Assembly (NCBI GenBank): GCA_004562915.1
Contig: SFQZ01000039.1
Location: 1-24,961 of the forward strand
Source: a bacterium
GTDB lineage: Bacteria; Bacillota_A; Clostridia; Lachnospirales; Lachnospiraceae
Length of the DNA: 24,961 nucleotides
Direction: 5' to 3'
Made by a program: the position numbers and the translations under genes. Below the pieces are notes generated by a model that saw only the letters and a program-made list of their open reading frames with translations, had not been told where the DNA came from and searched no databases. The first letter of the stretch is position 1. Each line of letters begins with the position of its first letter. Shown here one piece after another: positions 16,561-24,939 of the stretch.

Positions 16561-17988
16561 TTACTCCTGCTCCTCTTCTTCATCTTCTAGTACCTCATCA
16601 TTGAAATCTTCATCTTTCAAAACTTCTGTCCCTGCATTTTCCTGTTCTTCCTGCTCATCTGCATCGTCTACTTCCCGTTTTTCTGACTCTGAATCTTCGG
16701 ATTCATTTTCATCCTCTTCCATCTCATCTTCATCATCATATTCATGTTTCGGTTTGTAGACTTTCAAGTAATAACCACCTGCCGCAGCTCCAACAGCAAC
16801 CAATCCGATCAGTAGATAAGTCCCTGCCAAACTTTTGTCTTCTGGCATCTGAATTTCATCCTCTACCTTATCTTTCTCATCTGTCTCTGTCGTTTCCGGC
16901 TTTTCTTCTTCAGCCTGTTTCTCTGGTTCTGCATAAACAATATCTACTTCCGGAAGTGTCACAGAATCAGAAAGTGTGAAGTTCATCAGGTCTTTCTCAC
17001 TGACTTCGGTAAGGAAATACACATTATCCTGAGATTTTGAATTGTCGATGATCAGATAAAAAATCTTACCACTCTTAGTTGAAATGGTATAAAACTCTTT
17101 TGTGCCTTCCGTAGCTGTTTTGGTAACAGAATCTGCTGTCTCGCCTTCTTTATTAAGCTGTTCCTCAATACCTGTCACTGTCCGATCATCCACAGTTCCT
17201 TTTGCATCTGTTGGCTCAGAACCCTGTGCATCCTGCGGAAGTGGTGAAGTCGTTGTTTTCTCAGTCCCAGTTGCATCTGCACTGGTCGTGGTTGCCATCG
17301 CACCATTGCTGTCACCTGAAGTTTTCTGTTTCTCTGCCTGCTTCTTTGCCCATTCATAATAAGGATTCTGCAACACATACTTTTCAGAAGTATTTCCGGC
17401 ACCATCCGTTACCGTGATTTCAATCTGTTTTGTTGTAAAATCTTTCTGTGTCAGTTGCACTCTCAGCATTCCATCCTTCAGATCTGTATAAGTGGTGCCA
17501 TTAACTGTCACAGAAGTAATGCCGGAAACGGTATCATTTCCCTGAATCGTCAGTACACCATCTGTCAGAGATGCAGAAAGCGTAGGCTTTTCTGTGTCAT
17601 AACACTTAATAGAGCGATTCTGCTCATAGACCTTCCCCTCACCATCTGTCACACGCACATAGACCGTCTGATTACCAGTAATGGAAATACTTCCATTCCC
17701 TGTCACATCCTGCCAGCTTCCGTCTTTCCCAGCTTTCGCTTCAATTTTTGTGATAGAAAATCCTTCTGGCATATGACTGGCATCCACAGTAATTGCGACT
17801 GCCGTTTCCCCCTGTCTCCAGCCATCTGGCTTTTCAATCGTAATTGCGGGTGCTGTATTCTCTGCCGCTAACACACTCTGTGTCTGCAACATAGGCGATG
17901 TCAAGCAAAGAATCGTTGTTGCCGCAAGCAATCCTTTTTTCACGCTATTTTTAGATTTCTTCTGTTTCATCTTCTCTAAATTCATCAT
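16561..17988 (-). CDS. DUF4366 family membrane-anchored surface protein (CD1107-type)
   Basis: This 475-residue protein has a signal peptide (about 1-41, cleavage near VLAAE) and two Ig-like beta segments (about 46-130 and 131-208; TDGEGKVY and TDGAGNT turns). A Ser/Thr-rich linker (220-265) precedes the DUF4366 core (about 270-350), a membrane helix (387-408) and a cytoplasmic tail. The tail (415-475) is remarkably acidic: I count 36 Asp/Glu in 61 residues. It is a conserved ICE component of unknown role. The start is one of two adjacent ATGs, with AAGGAGG upstream inside the DUF4315 gene. Its TAA stop is immediately followed by the topB ATG, and the Glu-rich codons supply the topB ribosome site. 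Confidence 0.86.
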   Translation of the reverse strand: MMNLEKMKQKKSKNSVKKGLLAATTILCLTSPMLQTQSVLAAENTAPAITIEKPDGWRQGETAVAITVDASHMPEGFSITKIEAKAGKDGSWQDVTGNGSISITGNQTVYVRVTDGEGKVYEQNRSIKCYDTEKPTLSASLTDGVLTIQGNDTVSGITSVTVNGTTYTDLKDGMLRVQLTQKDFTTKQIEITVTDGAGNTSEKYVLQNPYYEWAKKQAEKQKTSGDSNGAMATTTSADATGTEKTTTSPLPQDAQGSEPTDAKGTVDDRTVTGIEEQLNKEGETADSVTKTATEGTKEFYTISTKSGKIFYLIIDNSKSQDNVYFLTEVSEKDLMNFTLSDSVTLPEVDIVYAEPEKQAEEEKPETTETDEKDKVEDEIQMPEDKSLAGTYLLIGLVAVGAAAGGYYLKVYKPKHEYDDEDEMEEDENESEDSESEKREVDDADEQEEQENAGTEVLKDEDFNDEVLEDEEEEQE

Positions 17989-18244
17989 CAGACCTTGTTT
18001 CCTCCTTCTGTATTTCTACCCTGCCGGGCAGTTCATTTTTCATTCTCTTTTTGAAAGCTTCCAGCTCTGGAATGCTCATATCCATTGCACGGATAATTTT
18101 TACAATTTCCAGATTTTCCGCTTCTGTTTTTGCTATCTCCGCAGCCTTGAAACGCTTTAAATCTGCTTCATATCTGGCTTTGGATGCTTCCATTTTTTCC
18201 TTGGCTTTCTCATAATCTGCCGTTGCTTTTTCAAGACTTTTCAT
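17951..18244 (-). CDS. DUF4315 family coiled-coil protein
   Basis: This 97-residue soluble protein begins MKSLEKATADYEKAKEK. Residues about 3-45 form a strongly charged coiled coil with Glu/Lys/Ala heptads. A conserved-looking segment follows (IVKIIRAMDMSIPELEAF), then an acidic tail. It matches DUF4315, which is found only next to DUF4366 and CD1108-type genes in clostridial ICEs; function is unknown. The open frame extends upstream into the hydrolase gene, but AAAGGAG is placed correctly only for the ATG at 18244, which gives a 40-base gap after the hydrolase stop. Its end overlaps the next gene by 38 bases. Confidence 0.85.
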   Translation of the reverse strand: MKSLEKATADYEKAKEKMEASKARYEADLKRFKAAEIAKTEAENLEIVKIIRAMDMSIPELEAFKKRMKNELPGRVEIQKEETRSDDEFREDETEEI

Positions 18245-18284
18245 CGCTTCTCCTTTCCGGACGGCTGTTACACCGCCCTTTTCC

Positions 18285-21101
18285 TTACCATCGTCCGAAT
18301 CCATAGAAATGACTCTGCCAGTATGGAGAGTTGATGGACGTATACTGCACCGGATGCCCACAATGGATCATCTGACCATTGCCCACATAGATTCCGATAT
18401 GCGTTACCGGAACTCCTGCATCGTAAGTACCTGTAAAGAAGATCAGATCTCCTGGCTGTGCTTCTGACTGAGATACCGGCGTACAAATGTCATACAATCC
18501 CTGTGCCGTTAATCTTCCTGTATTCCTTACACCTGAATGTGTCAGGCAGTAACTTACGAATCCAGAACAGTCAAATCCACTTGGCGAATATCCACCCCAC
18601 ACATACGGTGTCCCAAGATATCTCGCTGCTTCATTTAACAAACGCTGTGCTGCTTCACTGGTATATTCATTGCCGCCAAATCCTGCCCCTTCTCCTGTTT
18701 CCAGATAAAAGATCGGGTTTAACCGCTCTCCATTTTTCAGAAGTTCAATGTGAAGATGGCTTCCTGTAGAATTTCCAGTATTTCCTACAAGCCCTATCTC
18801 ATCACCTTTCGTGACGGATGCTCCTGCAGATACACTCCGGCTGCTTAAATGTGCATACCGCAGTTCATAGCCTTTACTGTCCTTGATCACAACATAATTG
18901 CCATAGCTGTCGTTATAAGCAGAAGTTGTAACCGTTCCGGTCAGCCCTGCCATTACTTTTGTCCCTTCCGGTGCTCCGATATCCATACCATTATGAAGCT
19001 GATTTGCTCCTGATATTGGATGAATCCTGTATCCATAATAGCTGGTCACACTGGAATACCAGTTAAAATCAACCGGTGTTGCAAACATCTGCAAGTTGCC
19101 TTTTGTATCGTTGTAGGCACTGAACAGTTCTTTCTGGAAAAATCCCAACCTGTCCTGACAGATTGACATCAGGTTTCCACTATTTAAGGTGACATTCAGC
19201 ACATCTACATCTCTTGTCCTGGTCACTTCCACTTCATTGCTTCCATTATCATCTGCCAGATAACATTCCCATGTTTGATGTCCATGTGCAGATGCTGCCG
19301 CATGACTGTCATAATAGACATCAAACTGTACACCGTATCTTGCGAAAGCTCCGGTATCTTCTACAGTATATTCGACACCATTCATAACTACCTTTGTTCC
19401 CATTGGTACAAACGGATTGGAAGCATCTACCGCTAAGGTATGATTGGCAGTTGGATATGCTCCACTGGCAGTCGGTCCTCCGCTCCAAATACCACAACAA
19501 ATTGGGCAGTTACAATACCCACTGGTCACAACCTGTCCCAAAGATTCTCCAACTCTTACAGTTGCTGTCTCTGTCACAGTCTCATTGACTGCTTCTGTTT
19601 CTAACCGATACTGCAATGCAAAAAGAGCATCCAGTTCTGGCTTTACCTGTTCAAAGGTAAATTCTTCATACTTTGCTGACAGATAACTGATCAGGATAAA
19701 CGGATCATGCTCAATAGGTCCGATGTTATATCGGTATTCCTCATGTCCCGGTTCTTCAGATTCCATGTTGTTGATCCGCTCCTGCAGATTAGCTTCCAGC
19801 TGTGTATAATACAATTCCGCTTCCCGGATTGCCTGATCCGATGACAGATAACTGGTCCCTGTGTAAGTGATTACATTTTGTAAAAACACTGCAGAACATG
19901 ACGTGACATTCGTTATGATCAGAAACATCAATCCGATCAGAACTGCTACACTGATATACACCTTCCGGTTTTCTTTAAAGAAGTTGGTGACCTTACCGCC
20001 AATCTTCTTAATATAATCAATCGTACCTTTTGTAGCTGTTCCTACTGTCTGTTCACTTCGCTTCGCTTTGGCATAATCCCGTTTGATCTGTTGCTTCTGA
20101 ATCTGTTTTTTCAGTTTCTTCTGCTCCTGACGGGTTGCCGCCTGTGTCTGTTTCTCTTCCTGTCTTTCAAGTCTGCTTCTTTTTCTGGATGCCCTCTGTT
20201 TCCTGCGTCTGGCACTTCTCTGTTCCAGCCGGTAAACACCTTCGCCGCTTTCTTCTAACTTATGGACACCTTCTACCGCCGCATTATCGTCTTCATTTTT
20301 GCTGATCTCACGGTGCAATGCTACGGAAGTTGCACTTCCTGCTTTCTTGACAACAGAAGCTTTTTCTGTTTTCACAGATTCCCCTTCACCAAACTTCAAG
20401 CGGAATTTCTTCTTTCCAGGAGCTTCCCCTTCATTTGCCCGATAGACCTGTGCCTTCTTGGAATGCTGCTTAGCTTCCTTTTTCTTTTTTGCTTCCTCAT
20501 AAGAAAACTTTTTGGCTTTTTCCTTCTGTTTTTGATGGCGGAAATTGACTCCATCCGTATCCATCTGGTTCAATTTCTCCATATCTTTGTCATTTTTCAC
20601 AGAAGCACCAGTTTCCTCATAAGCAAATTTCAAACGCTGTTTTTGTTTTGGCTTTTTGCTGCCGCCGGTCTGATTTTTCCGGCTGTCTCCTCTGTTTTCT
20701 GATAGATCTGCACGTTTTTCTTTCAGTCTCCCTGACTGTCCGGCTTCAGATTTTTCTGCAAGTCTGGATTCTTTTCCGACTTCAGCACGAATCCTTTTCC
20801 GGTTTTGCTGCTTTCTATTTTGTCCAAAATCCTCACTTTGCTTCTCTGTCCGTATCAGTTCCGGTGCATCTCTGGATTTTTGCACAGAGGGACGAATATT
20901 TTTCCCACTCCGTTCAGACTGGCGGGAAGACTTATCCACAAGGCTTAATTCTTTTTCCCCCTGTTTTCCTCCCATCTGCACATCACTGGCACGGTTACTG
21001 ACACGAACAGAAGATTTATCTGTCAGGTTTTCTTCCACCAGACCATCCTTGGTCATCTTCTGAACTTTCTTATCCCTGACTTTCATTCTCTGTTCTGCCA
21101 C
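18285..21101 (-). CDS. CD1108-type conjugation cell-wall hydrolase (3D, M23 and NlpC/P60 domains)
   Basis: This 938-residue bitopic protein probably opens peptidoglycan for the conjugation channel. Residues 1-380 are a Lys/Arg-rich, apparently disordered cytoplasmic region, followed by one membrane helix (381-399). Outside the membrane come a 3D-type domain (about 520-605, EDTG and FDVYYDSHAAA, with C530, C532, C535, C536), an M23 endopeptidase-like domain (H703, D707, HLH at 782-784), and a C-terminal NlpC/P60 domain (C845 in FDCSGF, H901 in THIGIYVG). Catalytic residues of the last two families appear intact. The start is GTG at 21101, with AAGGAGG eight bases upstream; the ATG five codons later is less well placed. 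A short RLKF-type motif recurs in the cytoplasmic part. Confidence 0.92.
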   Translation of the reverse strand: MAEQRMKVRDKKVQKMTKDGLVEENLTDKSSVRVSNRASDVQMGGKQGEKELSLVDKSSRQSERSGKNIRPSVQKSRDAPELIRTEKQSEDFGQNRKQQNRKRIRAEVGKESRLAEKSEAGQSGRLKEKRADLSENRGDSRKNQTGGSKKPKQKQRLKFAYEETGASVKNDKDMEKLNQMDTDGVNFRHQKQKEKAKKFSYEEAKKKKEAKQHSKKAQVYRANEGEAPGKKKFRLKFGEGESVKTEKASVVKKAGSATSVALHREISKNEDDNAAVEGVHKLEESGEGVYRLEQRSARRRKQRASRKRSRLERQEEKQTQAATRQEQKKLKKQIQKQQIKRDYAKAKRSEQTVGTATKGTIDYIKKIGGKVTNFFKENRKVYISVAVLIGLMFLIITNVTSCSAVFLQNVITYTGTSYLSSDQAIREAELYYTQLEANLQERINNMESEEPGHEEYRYNIGPIEHDPFILISYLSAKYEEFTFEQVKPELDALFALQYRLETEAVNETVTETATVRVGESLGQVVTSGYCNCPICCGIWSGGPTASGAYPTANHTLAVDASNPFVPMGTKVVMNGVEYTVEDTGAFARYGVQFDVYYDSHAAASAHGHQTWECYLADDNGSNEVEVTRTRDVDVLNVTLNSGNLMSICQDRLGFFQKELFSAYNDTKGNLQMFATPVDFNWYSSVTSYYGYRIHPISGANQLHNGMDIGAPEGTKVMAGLTGTVTTSAYNDSYGNYVVIKDSKGYELRYAHLSSRSVSAGASVTKGDEIGLVGNTGNSTGSHLHIELLKNGERLNPIFYLETGEGAGFGGNEYTSEAAQRLLNEAARYLGTPYVWGGYSPSGFDCSGFVSYCLTHSGVRNTGRLTAQGLYDICTPVSQSEAQPGDLIFFTGTYDAGVPVTHIGIYVGNGQMIHCGHPVQYTSINSPYWQSHFYGFGRW

Positions 21102-21104
21102 TGA

Positions 21105-21215
21105 TTACTCCTCCTTCTTCGGATATCCTTTCCCTGCCTGTAATAAACAGAGAAAAGCGATGCCAAAAACAGCACCGCCACTAAAAGTTAATACATATGA
21201 AATTGCTCGTAACAT
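21105..21215 (-). CDS. DUF3789 family small membrane protein
   Basis: This is a 36-residue peptide starting MLRAISYVLTFSGGAV and ending YPKKEE. It has a single hydrophobic helix (about residues 5-26) and a short charged C-terminus. Length, sequence style and position between virB4 and the wall hydrolase match DUF3789, a family of very small ICE proteins of unknown function. AAAGGAG precedes the ATG by five bases, and virB4 ends 16 bases upstream. The codons for the final Lys-Lys-Glu-Glu form the Shine-Dalgarno site of the next gene, whose GTG start lies three bases after this stop, so the two are probably coupled. Confidence 0.8.
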   Translation of the reverse strand: MLRAISYVLTFSGGAVFGIAFLCLLQAGKGYPKKEE

Positions 21216-21231
21216 TGTTTTCTCCTTTGAT

Positions 21232-23688
21232 TTAACCTGCTTCGGAAGTCTCCTCTAAGCGGGTTGTCATGATTTTATAGAGGGAATTCTTCGGGAATCT
21301 GTCTACAAATGGGATAATGACATTTCCATAGAACAAAAGTCCTTCCCCCTCATTACTGTTGGTTACATAGGACAGCTGGGTTGGTGAGATATTCAGCTGT
21401 TTTGCCAGAATCTGCCTGTCTCCGGATGCCTGATTGAGCATATAAATAAAATCTGAATTTTCAAATATATTCTCTATCTCCCTGGAAGACAATAAATCCT
21501 TGATATTCTGGGTGATTCCAGTTGGAATACCACCCCATTTACGAAATCTCTTCCATATCTCCACACTATAAGCTGCGGTCTGCTCTTCCTTCAAAAGAAG
21601 ATGGAACTCATCCACATAATATCTGGTGGACTTATGGGCAGAACGGTTCATCGTTACCCTGTTCCAGACCTGATCCTGGATTACAAGCATCCCGATTTTT
21701 TTCAGCTGCTTACCAAGTTCCTTGATGTCAAAGCATACAATGCGGTTATTGATATCCACGTTTGTCTGATGATTAAACACATTCAAAGAACCTGTAACAT
21801 AAATCTCCAATGATGTGGCCAGTCGCTGTGCTTCCGGCTCTTCCTGTTTTCTCAGAAGGTTATATAAATCCTCCAGGATTGGCATCTTCTCAGGTACTGG
21901 ATCGGCAAGGTATTCCTGATATACTAACCGCACACAACGGTCAATAATGGTCTTTTCTACCGGCTCCAATCCATTCTTTCCTCCAACAATCAGTTCACAC
22001 AAAGACAGAATAAAATCTGCTTTCAATGACAGCGGATTATCTTCCTCAGAATAGTTCAGGTTCAGATCCATCGGATTGATATACTGGTCAGATACCGGTG
22101 AAACTCTTACCACCTGCCCATGCAGTGCCTGCACAAGTGCCGAATATTCGGCTTCTGGATCACAGACAATGATATCGTCCTCCGTAATCAGAAAGCAGTT
22201 TGTAATCTCTCTCTTTGCTGAGAAGGACTTACCGGAACCTGGTGTACCAAGAATCAGTCCATTCGGGTTCTTCAAACGTTTCCGATCAACCATAATCATG
22301 TTGTTGGATAATGCATTCAGTCCATAATAAAGAGCTTCCCCTTCCTGAAACAGTTCCTGTGTCGTAAATGGCACGAAGATCGCTGTTGAAGATGTGGTAA
22401 GCCCTCTCTGAATTTCAATTCGATTGACTCCCAGCGGAATACAGGACATAAGTGCTGCTTCCTGCTGATAATCCAGCTGTTTTAAAGAACAGTTATATTT
22501 CTGTGCGATTCCCTGTACCTGGAAAATATTATTATCCAGCTTCTGACGCTTCTTTGCGGTATTCATTACCAGAACTGTTACAAGGAACATTCGCTCATTT
22601 CTGGACTGCAGATCTTCCAGCAGGTTCTTCGCCTCTTCTCCATAAGTCACAAGGTCCGATGGAAGCACATCCATATCATAACCGGAACGTACAGCCCGTT
22701 TTTGCTCCTCAATCTTCATCTTATCCAAATCTGAAATTTTACTCTTGATCATTTTGATCGCTGAACTCTGATCAATAGACTGGATATGAATGTTGACATT
22801 GATGCTGTCATCCACATCCAGGAAATCTGCAAGCATCCGGTCTGTAAGCTCCGGTGCAAGAATCTGCAGGTAACTCACACTTCCCATCGTTCTTCCCATC
22901 AAAAATGTCTGATTCTTGGAAAAGTTAAAGGAAGTCGGTGCAATAAAATCTTTGGTCTTTAACCCTGTTTCCGGCAGCATCTTATACTGGAACTTAAATG
23001 GTTCAATCCGATCCTGGTTGAACACATGATATAGAATCTCCAGCCGCTCCAGACCATTCAGGGAATGTGCCTGTGCACCCAGAACCTTAAAGTTGTTTAA
23101 GATATCTGTTTCAATTCTTTCAAGCCTCGGTCTTGCCACCTTCAGGCTCTCTGCTTCGATTCCAAAAGTGATATACTTTGTCTTTACCAGACCATTATTT
23201 CCTTTGGAAAGCTGATTTTTCAACATAGTTCGGTACTCTTCACGAATGGCATTGAAGTCATCGTTCTGATCTGGAATATCAATGCTTTTCTCAAATTCTG
23301 CCACATCCACCTGCTGATTGATAAAGGACAGCTGCACACTGATGGAAGAATCAAAGTAATTTAAGAAATCACAGTAATTTTCAAATATCGTGGTCTTATC
23401 CTCATTTAAAGCAAGCTGATAGTTGATGTCATAAAACTGAATCGTCTTGGAGAAAAAGGTCTTTGTCACCTGGCAGATACCATCCTGCAGCATTCGAATA
23501 TACGGAATACTCTGCTGTGCAGTTGTAGGAATGTTTTTCTGTTTCCTACGATCCCGTTCCTGCTTCTTTCTACGCTTTTCCTGTTCTCTTTCTTTTCTGC
23601 TTTTTTTGTTTCTTCTTTCCTGACGGTTTCTTTTTTCCGCCAGGGACAGACGCTCCTGCTGAGCCTCCTGCTTTGTCTTTTTTGCCAT
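21232..23688 (-). CDS. VirB4/TraE-type conjugation ATPase
   Basis: This cytoplasmic AAA+ ATPase of 818 residues energises assembly and substrate transfer by the type IV secretion channel. The P-loop GTPGSGKS lies near residue 480 and the Walker B segment YYVDEFHLLL near 690. It is followed by the VirB4-typical ITQNIKDLL and SDFIYMLNQ segments. The first 55 residues are extremely basic and probably disordered. I chose the ATG at 23688 because AAGGAGG (23698-23704) sits nine bases upstream; the in-frame GTG at 23697 would abut that site. The start overlaps the end of prgI by 119 bases, which suggests translational coupling. Length matches VirB4 proteins of clostridial elements. Confidence 0.95.
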   Translation of the reverse strand: MAKKTKQEAQQERLSLAEKRNRQERRNKKSRKEREQEKRRKKQERDRRKQKNIPTTAQQSIPYIRMLQDGICQVTKTFFSKTIQFYDINYQLALNEDKTTIFENYCDFLNYFDSSISVQLSFINQQVDVAEFEKSIDIPDQNDDFNAIREEYRTMLKNQLSKGNNGLVKTKYITFGIEAESLKVARPRLERIETDILNNFKVLGAQAHSLNGLERLEILYHVFNQDRIEPFKFQYKMLPETGLKTKDFIAPTSFNFSKNQTFLMGRTMGSVSYLQILAPELTDRMLADFLDVDDSINVNIHIQSIDQSSAIKMIKSKISDLDKMKIEEQKRAVRSGYDMDVLPSDLVTYGEEAKNLLEDLQSRNERMFLVTVLVMNTAKKRQKLDNNIFQVQGIAQKYNCSLKQLDYQQEAALMSCIPLGVNRIEIQRGLTTSSTAIFVPFTTQELFQEGEALYYGLNALSNNMIMVDRKRLKNPNGLILGTPGSGKSFSAKREITNCFLITEDDIIVCDPEAEYSALVQALHGQVVRVSPVSDQYINPMDLNLNYSEEDNPLSLKADFILSLCELIVGGKNGLEPVEKTIIDRCVRLVYQEYLADPVPEKMPILEDLYNLLRKQEEPEAQRLATSLEIYVTGSLNVFNHQTNVDINNRIVCFDIKELGKQLKKIGMLVIQDQVWNRVTMNRSAHKSTRYYVDEFHLLLKEEQTAAYSVEIWKRFRKWGGIPTGITQNIKDLLSSREIENIFENSDFIYMLNQASGDRQILAKQLNISPTQLSYVTNSNEGEGLLFYGNVIIPFVDRFPKNSLYKIMTTRLEETSEAG

Positions 23689-24034
23689 CCGGCACACCCT
23701 CCTTTTTCACAAGGGTGGAAATCTCCTGATAAAAATTTTCTGTCTTATATGGTCTTACTGCCGGACAGATAAACTTCTGTCGAATGATATTTGCCACCAC
23801 TTTTTCAAAGGGAAGACCGTCTTTTTCATACATTGCCATGAAGAAAAACGGAAGCATGATCGTTACCATCAGGATGGCTGCGATACTGGAACCGATTGGT
23901 TTTCTCATGACCAGATAAAACGGAATTCCCACAACTGCGGCAAGTGAAAAAAAAATCAACTGCCGCTTTGTCAGATTTAACGCTACTTTTGTTTTGACCT
24001 TGGTAAGGTCTTTTGGTACTGGTACATACGCCAT
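23570..24034 (-). CDS. PrgI family conjugal transfer protein
   Basis: This 154-residue protein is a small membrane component that usually precedes VirB4 in Gram-positive conjugation systems. The conserved part is residues about 1-110: an N-terminal VPxDLxKVKTK-type segment, two adjacent membrane helices (about 28-45 and 50-70), and an amphipathic region ending near EISTLVKKEG. Residues from about 116 onward form a Gly/Lys-rich tail with long Lys/Arg runs. That tail is encoded entirely within the 119-base overlap with the start of the VirB4 gene. The ATG at 24034 has AAAGGAG eight bases upstream. The previous gene ends 23 bases before this start. Confidence 0.88.
   Translation of the reverse strand: MAYVPVPKDLTKVKTKVALNLTKRQLIFFSLAAVVGIPFYLVMRKPIGSSIAAILMVTIMLPFFFMAMYEKDGLPFEKVVANIIRQKFICPAVRPYKTENFYQEISTLVKKEGVPDGKKDKAGGSAGASVPGGKKKPSGKKKQKKQKRKRTGKA
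23698..23704 (-). promoter_or_regulatory. Ribosome binding site deciding the VirB4 start
   Basis: A full AAGGAGG Shine-Dalgarno sequence lies nine bases before the ATG at 23688 and inside the prgI coding region. It argues against the GTG three codons upstream as the start. Confidence 0.75.
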
Positions 24035-24057
24035 GGTATGCGCTCCTTTCCTGCCCG

Positions 24058-24927
24058 CTAATGGGCATTGAATATTGATTTGCTAAGGCTTCCGGTCTTG
24101 AATAATGAAAATGCAAGAATCACGGTATAAGCCGCTACTGAAAACATTGCTGCATGAAGGTCACTGGATATGGTCATTGCATTTACTAAAACTGCATAAA
24201 TTCCCACACAGACCATCATGAAGAATCCCTGAAATGCCAGTGCGAACAAGCCTTTTAAATAGTTGTTTCCGATATTTCCCCATTCCTTATTGGTCATGGT
24301 GGCAAACGGAATTGGTGCTATGGAAGTATAAAGGTAAATTTCTATCATTCTTCCGTACAAGATTACCGTAATGATAATTGACAGAATGTGCATGGTAACA
24401 CTGATCAACATCGTTTCCATGGATAGCAGGAACAAATCCCCTAACTCCATATCCTCCAGGGCATCCACAATCCGTGAAATTGCTTCTGTTGCATCCACCG
24501 CAGTGTTTCCTGATATCACCCCGGCGGCATTGTTGACCACATGCTGGCCAACATCAAAGACCGCCATCGTGATATTGAACGTATTTGTCACCAGATAAAT
24601 GGCTACATACGCTTTGAAGATCCAGAGGAAAATGTTATAAGTCTCAAATTCATGGAAATTGTTTTTCTGTGTTACCATCGTGATCAATTCATAGCACAGG
24701 ACAAAGGTGATGATCAGTCCCGCAATGGGGACAATCACCGTTTGGGATATATTCTGAATCAGATTAAAAATCCCTGCATTCCATCCCTGCGGTGTCTGTC
24801 CCACCTGCCCGGCTATGGTTCCCACCTGCTCATTGACAGACGTGAACATGTTATCCAAACTTGACTTGATAAGCCCGATCAGGATATCCTTTATCGCTTC
24901 CGTAATTCTCTCAATGATGGTGTTCAT
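24058..24927 (-). CDS. VirB6/TrbL-like conjugal transfer membrane protein (CD1112-type)
   Basis: This 289-residue polytopic membrane protein is the likely inner-membrane channel component of the Gram-positive type IV secretion system. An amphipathic N-terminus (about 1-50) is followed by several hydrophobic segments, around residues 55-85, 95-120, 170-195, 205-225 and 230-280. The TVIVPIAGLIITFVLCYE segment and the cluster of membrane helices in the second half match TrbL/VirB6 proteins of clostridial elements by recognition. The ATG is preceded by AAGAGGAG at suitable distance. PrgI and VirB4 follow directly, the usual order for this channel module. The family is clear; the exact subfamily name is from memory. 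Confidence 0.85.
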   Translation of the reverse strand: MNTIIERITEAIKDILIGLIKSSLDNMFTSVNEQVGTIAGQVGQTPQGWNAGIFNLIQNISQTVIVPIAGLIITFVLCYELITMVTQKNNFHEFETYNIFLWIFKAYVAIYLVTNTFNITMAVFDVGQHVVNNAAGVISGNTAVDATEAISRIVDALEDMELGDLFLLSMETMLISVTMHILSIIITVILYGRMIEIYLYTSIAPIPFATMTNKEWGNIGNNYLKGLFALAFQGFFMMVCVGIYAVLVNAMTISSDLHAAMFSVAAYTVILAFSLFKTGSLSKSIFNAH

Positions 24928-24939
24928 CTACCACTCCTC

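Noticed and set aside
18245..18361. Upstream extension of the DUF4315 frame by 39 codons
   Set aside because: The extension overlaps the end of the hydrolase gene and has no ribosome site, while AAAGGAG is well placed for the ATG at 18244, giving the usual family length.
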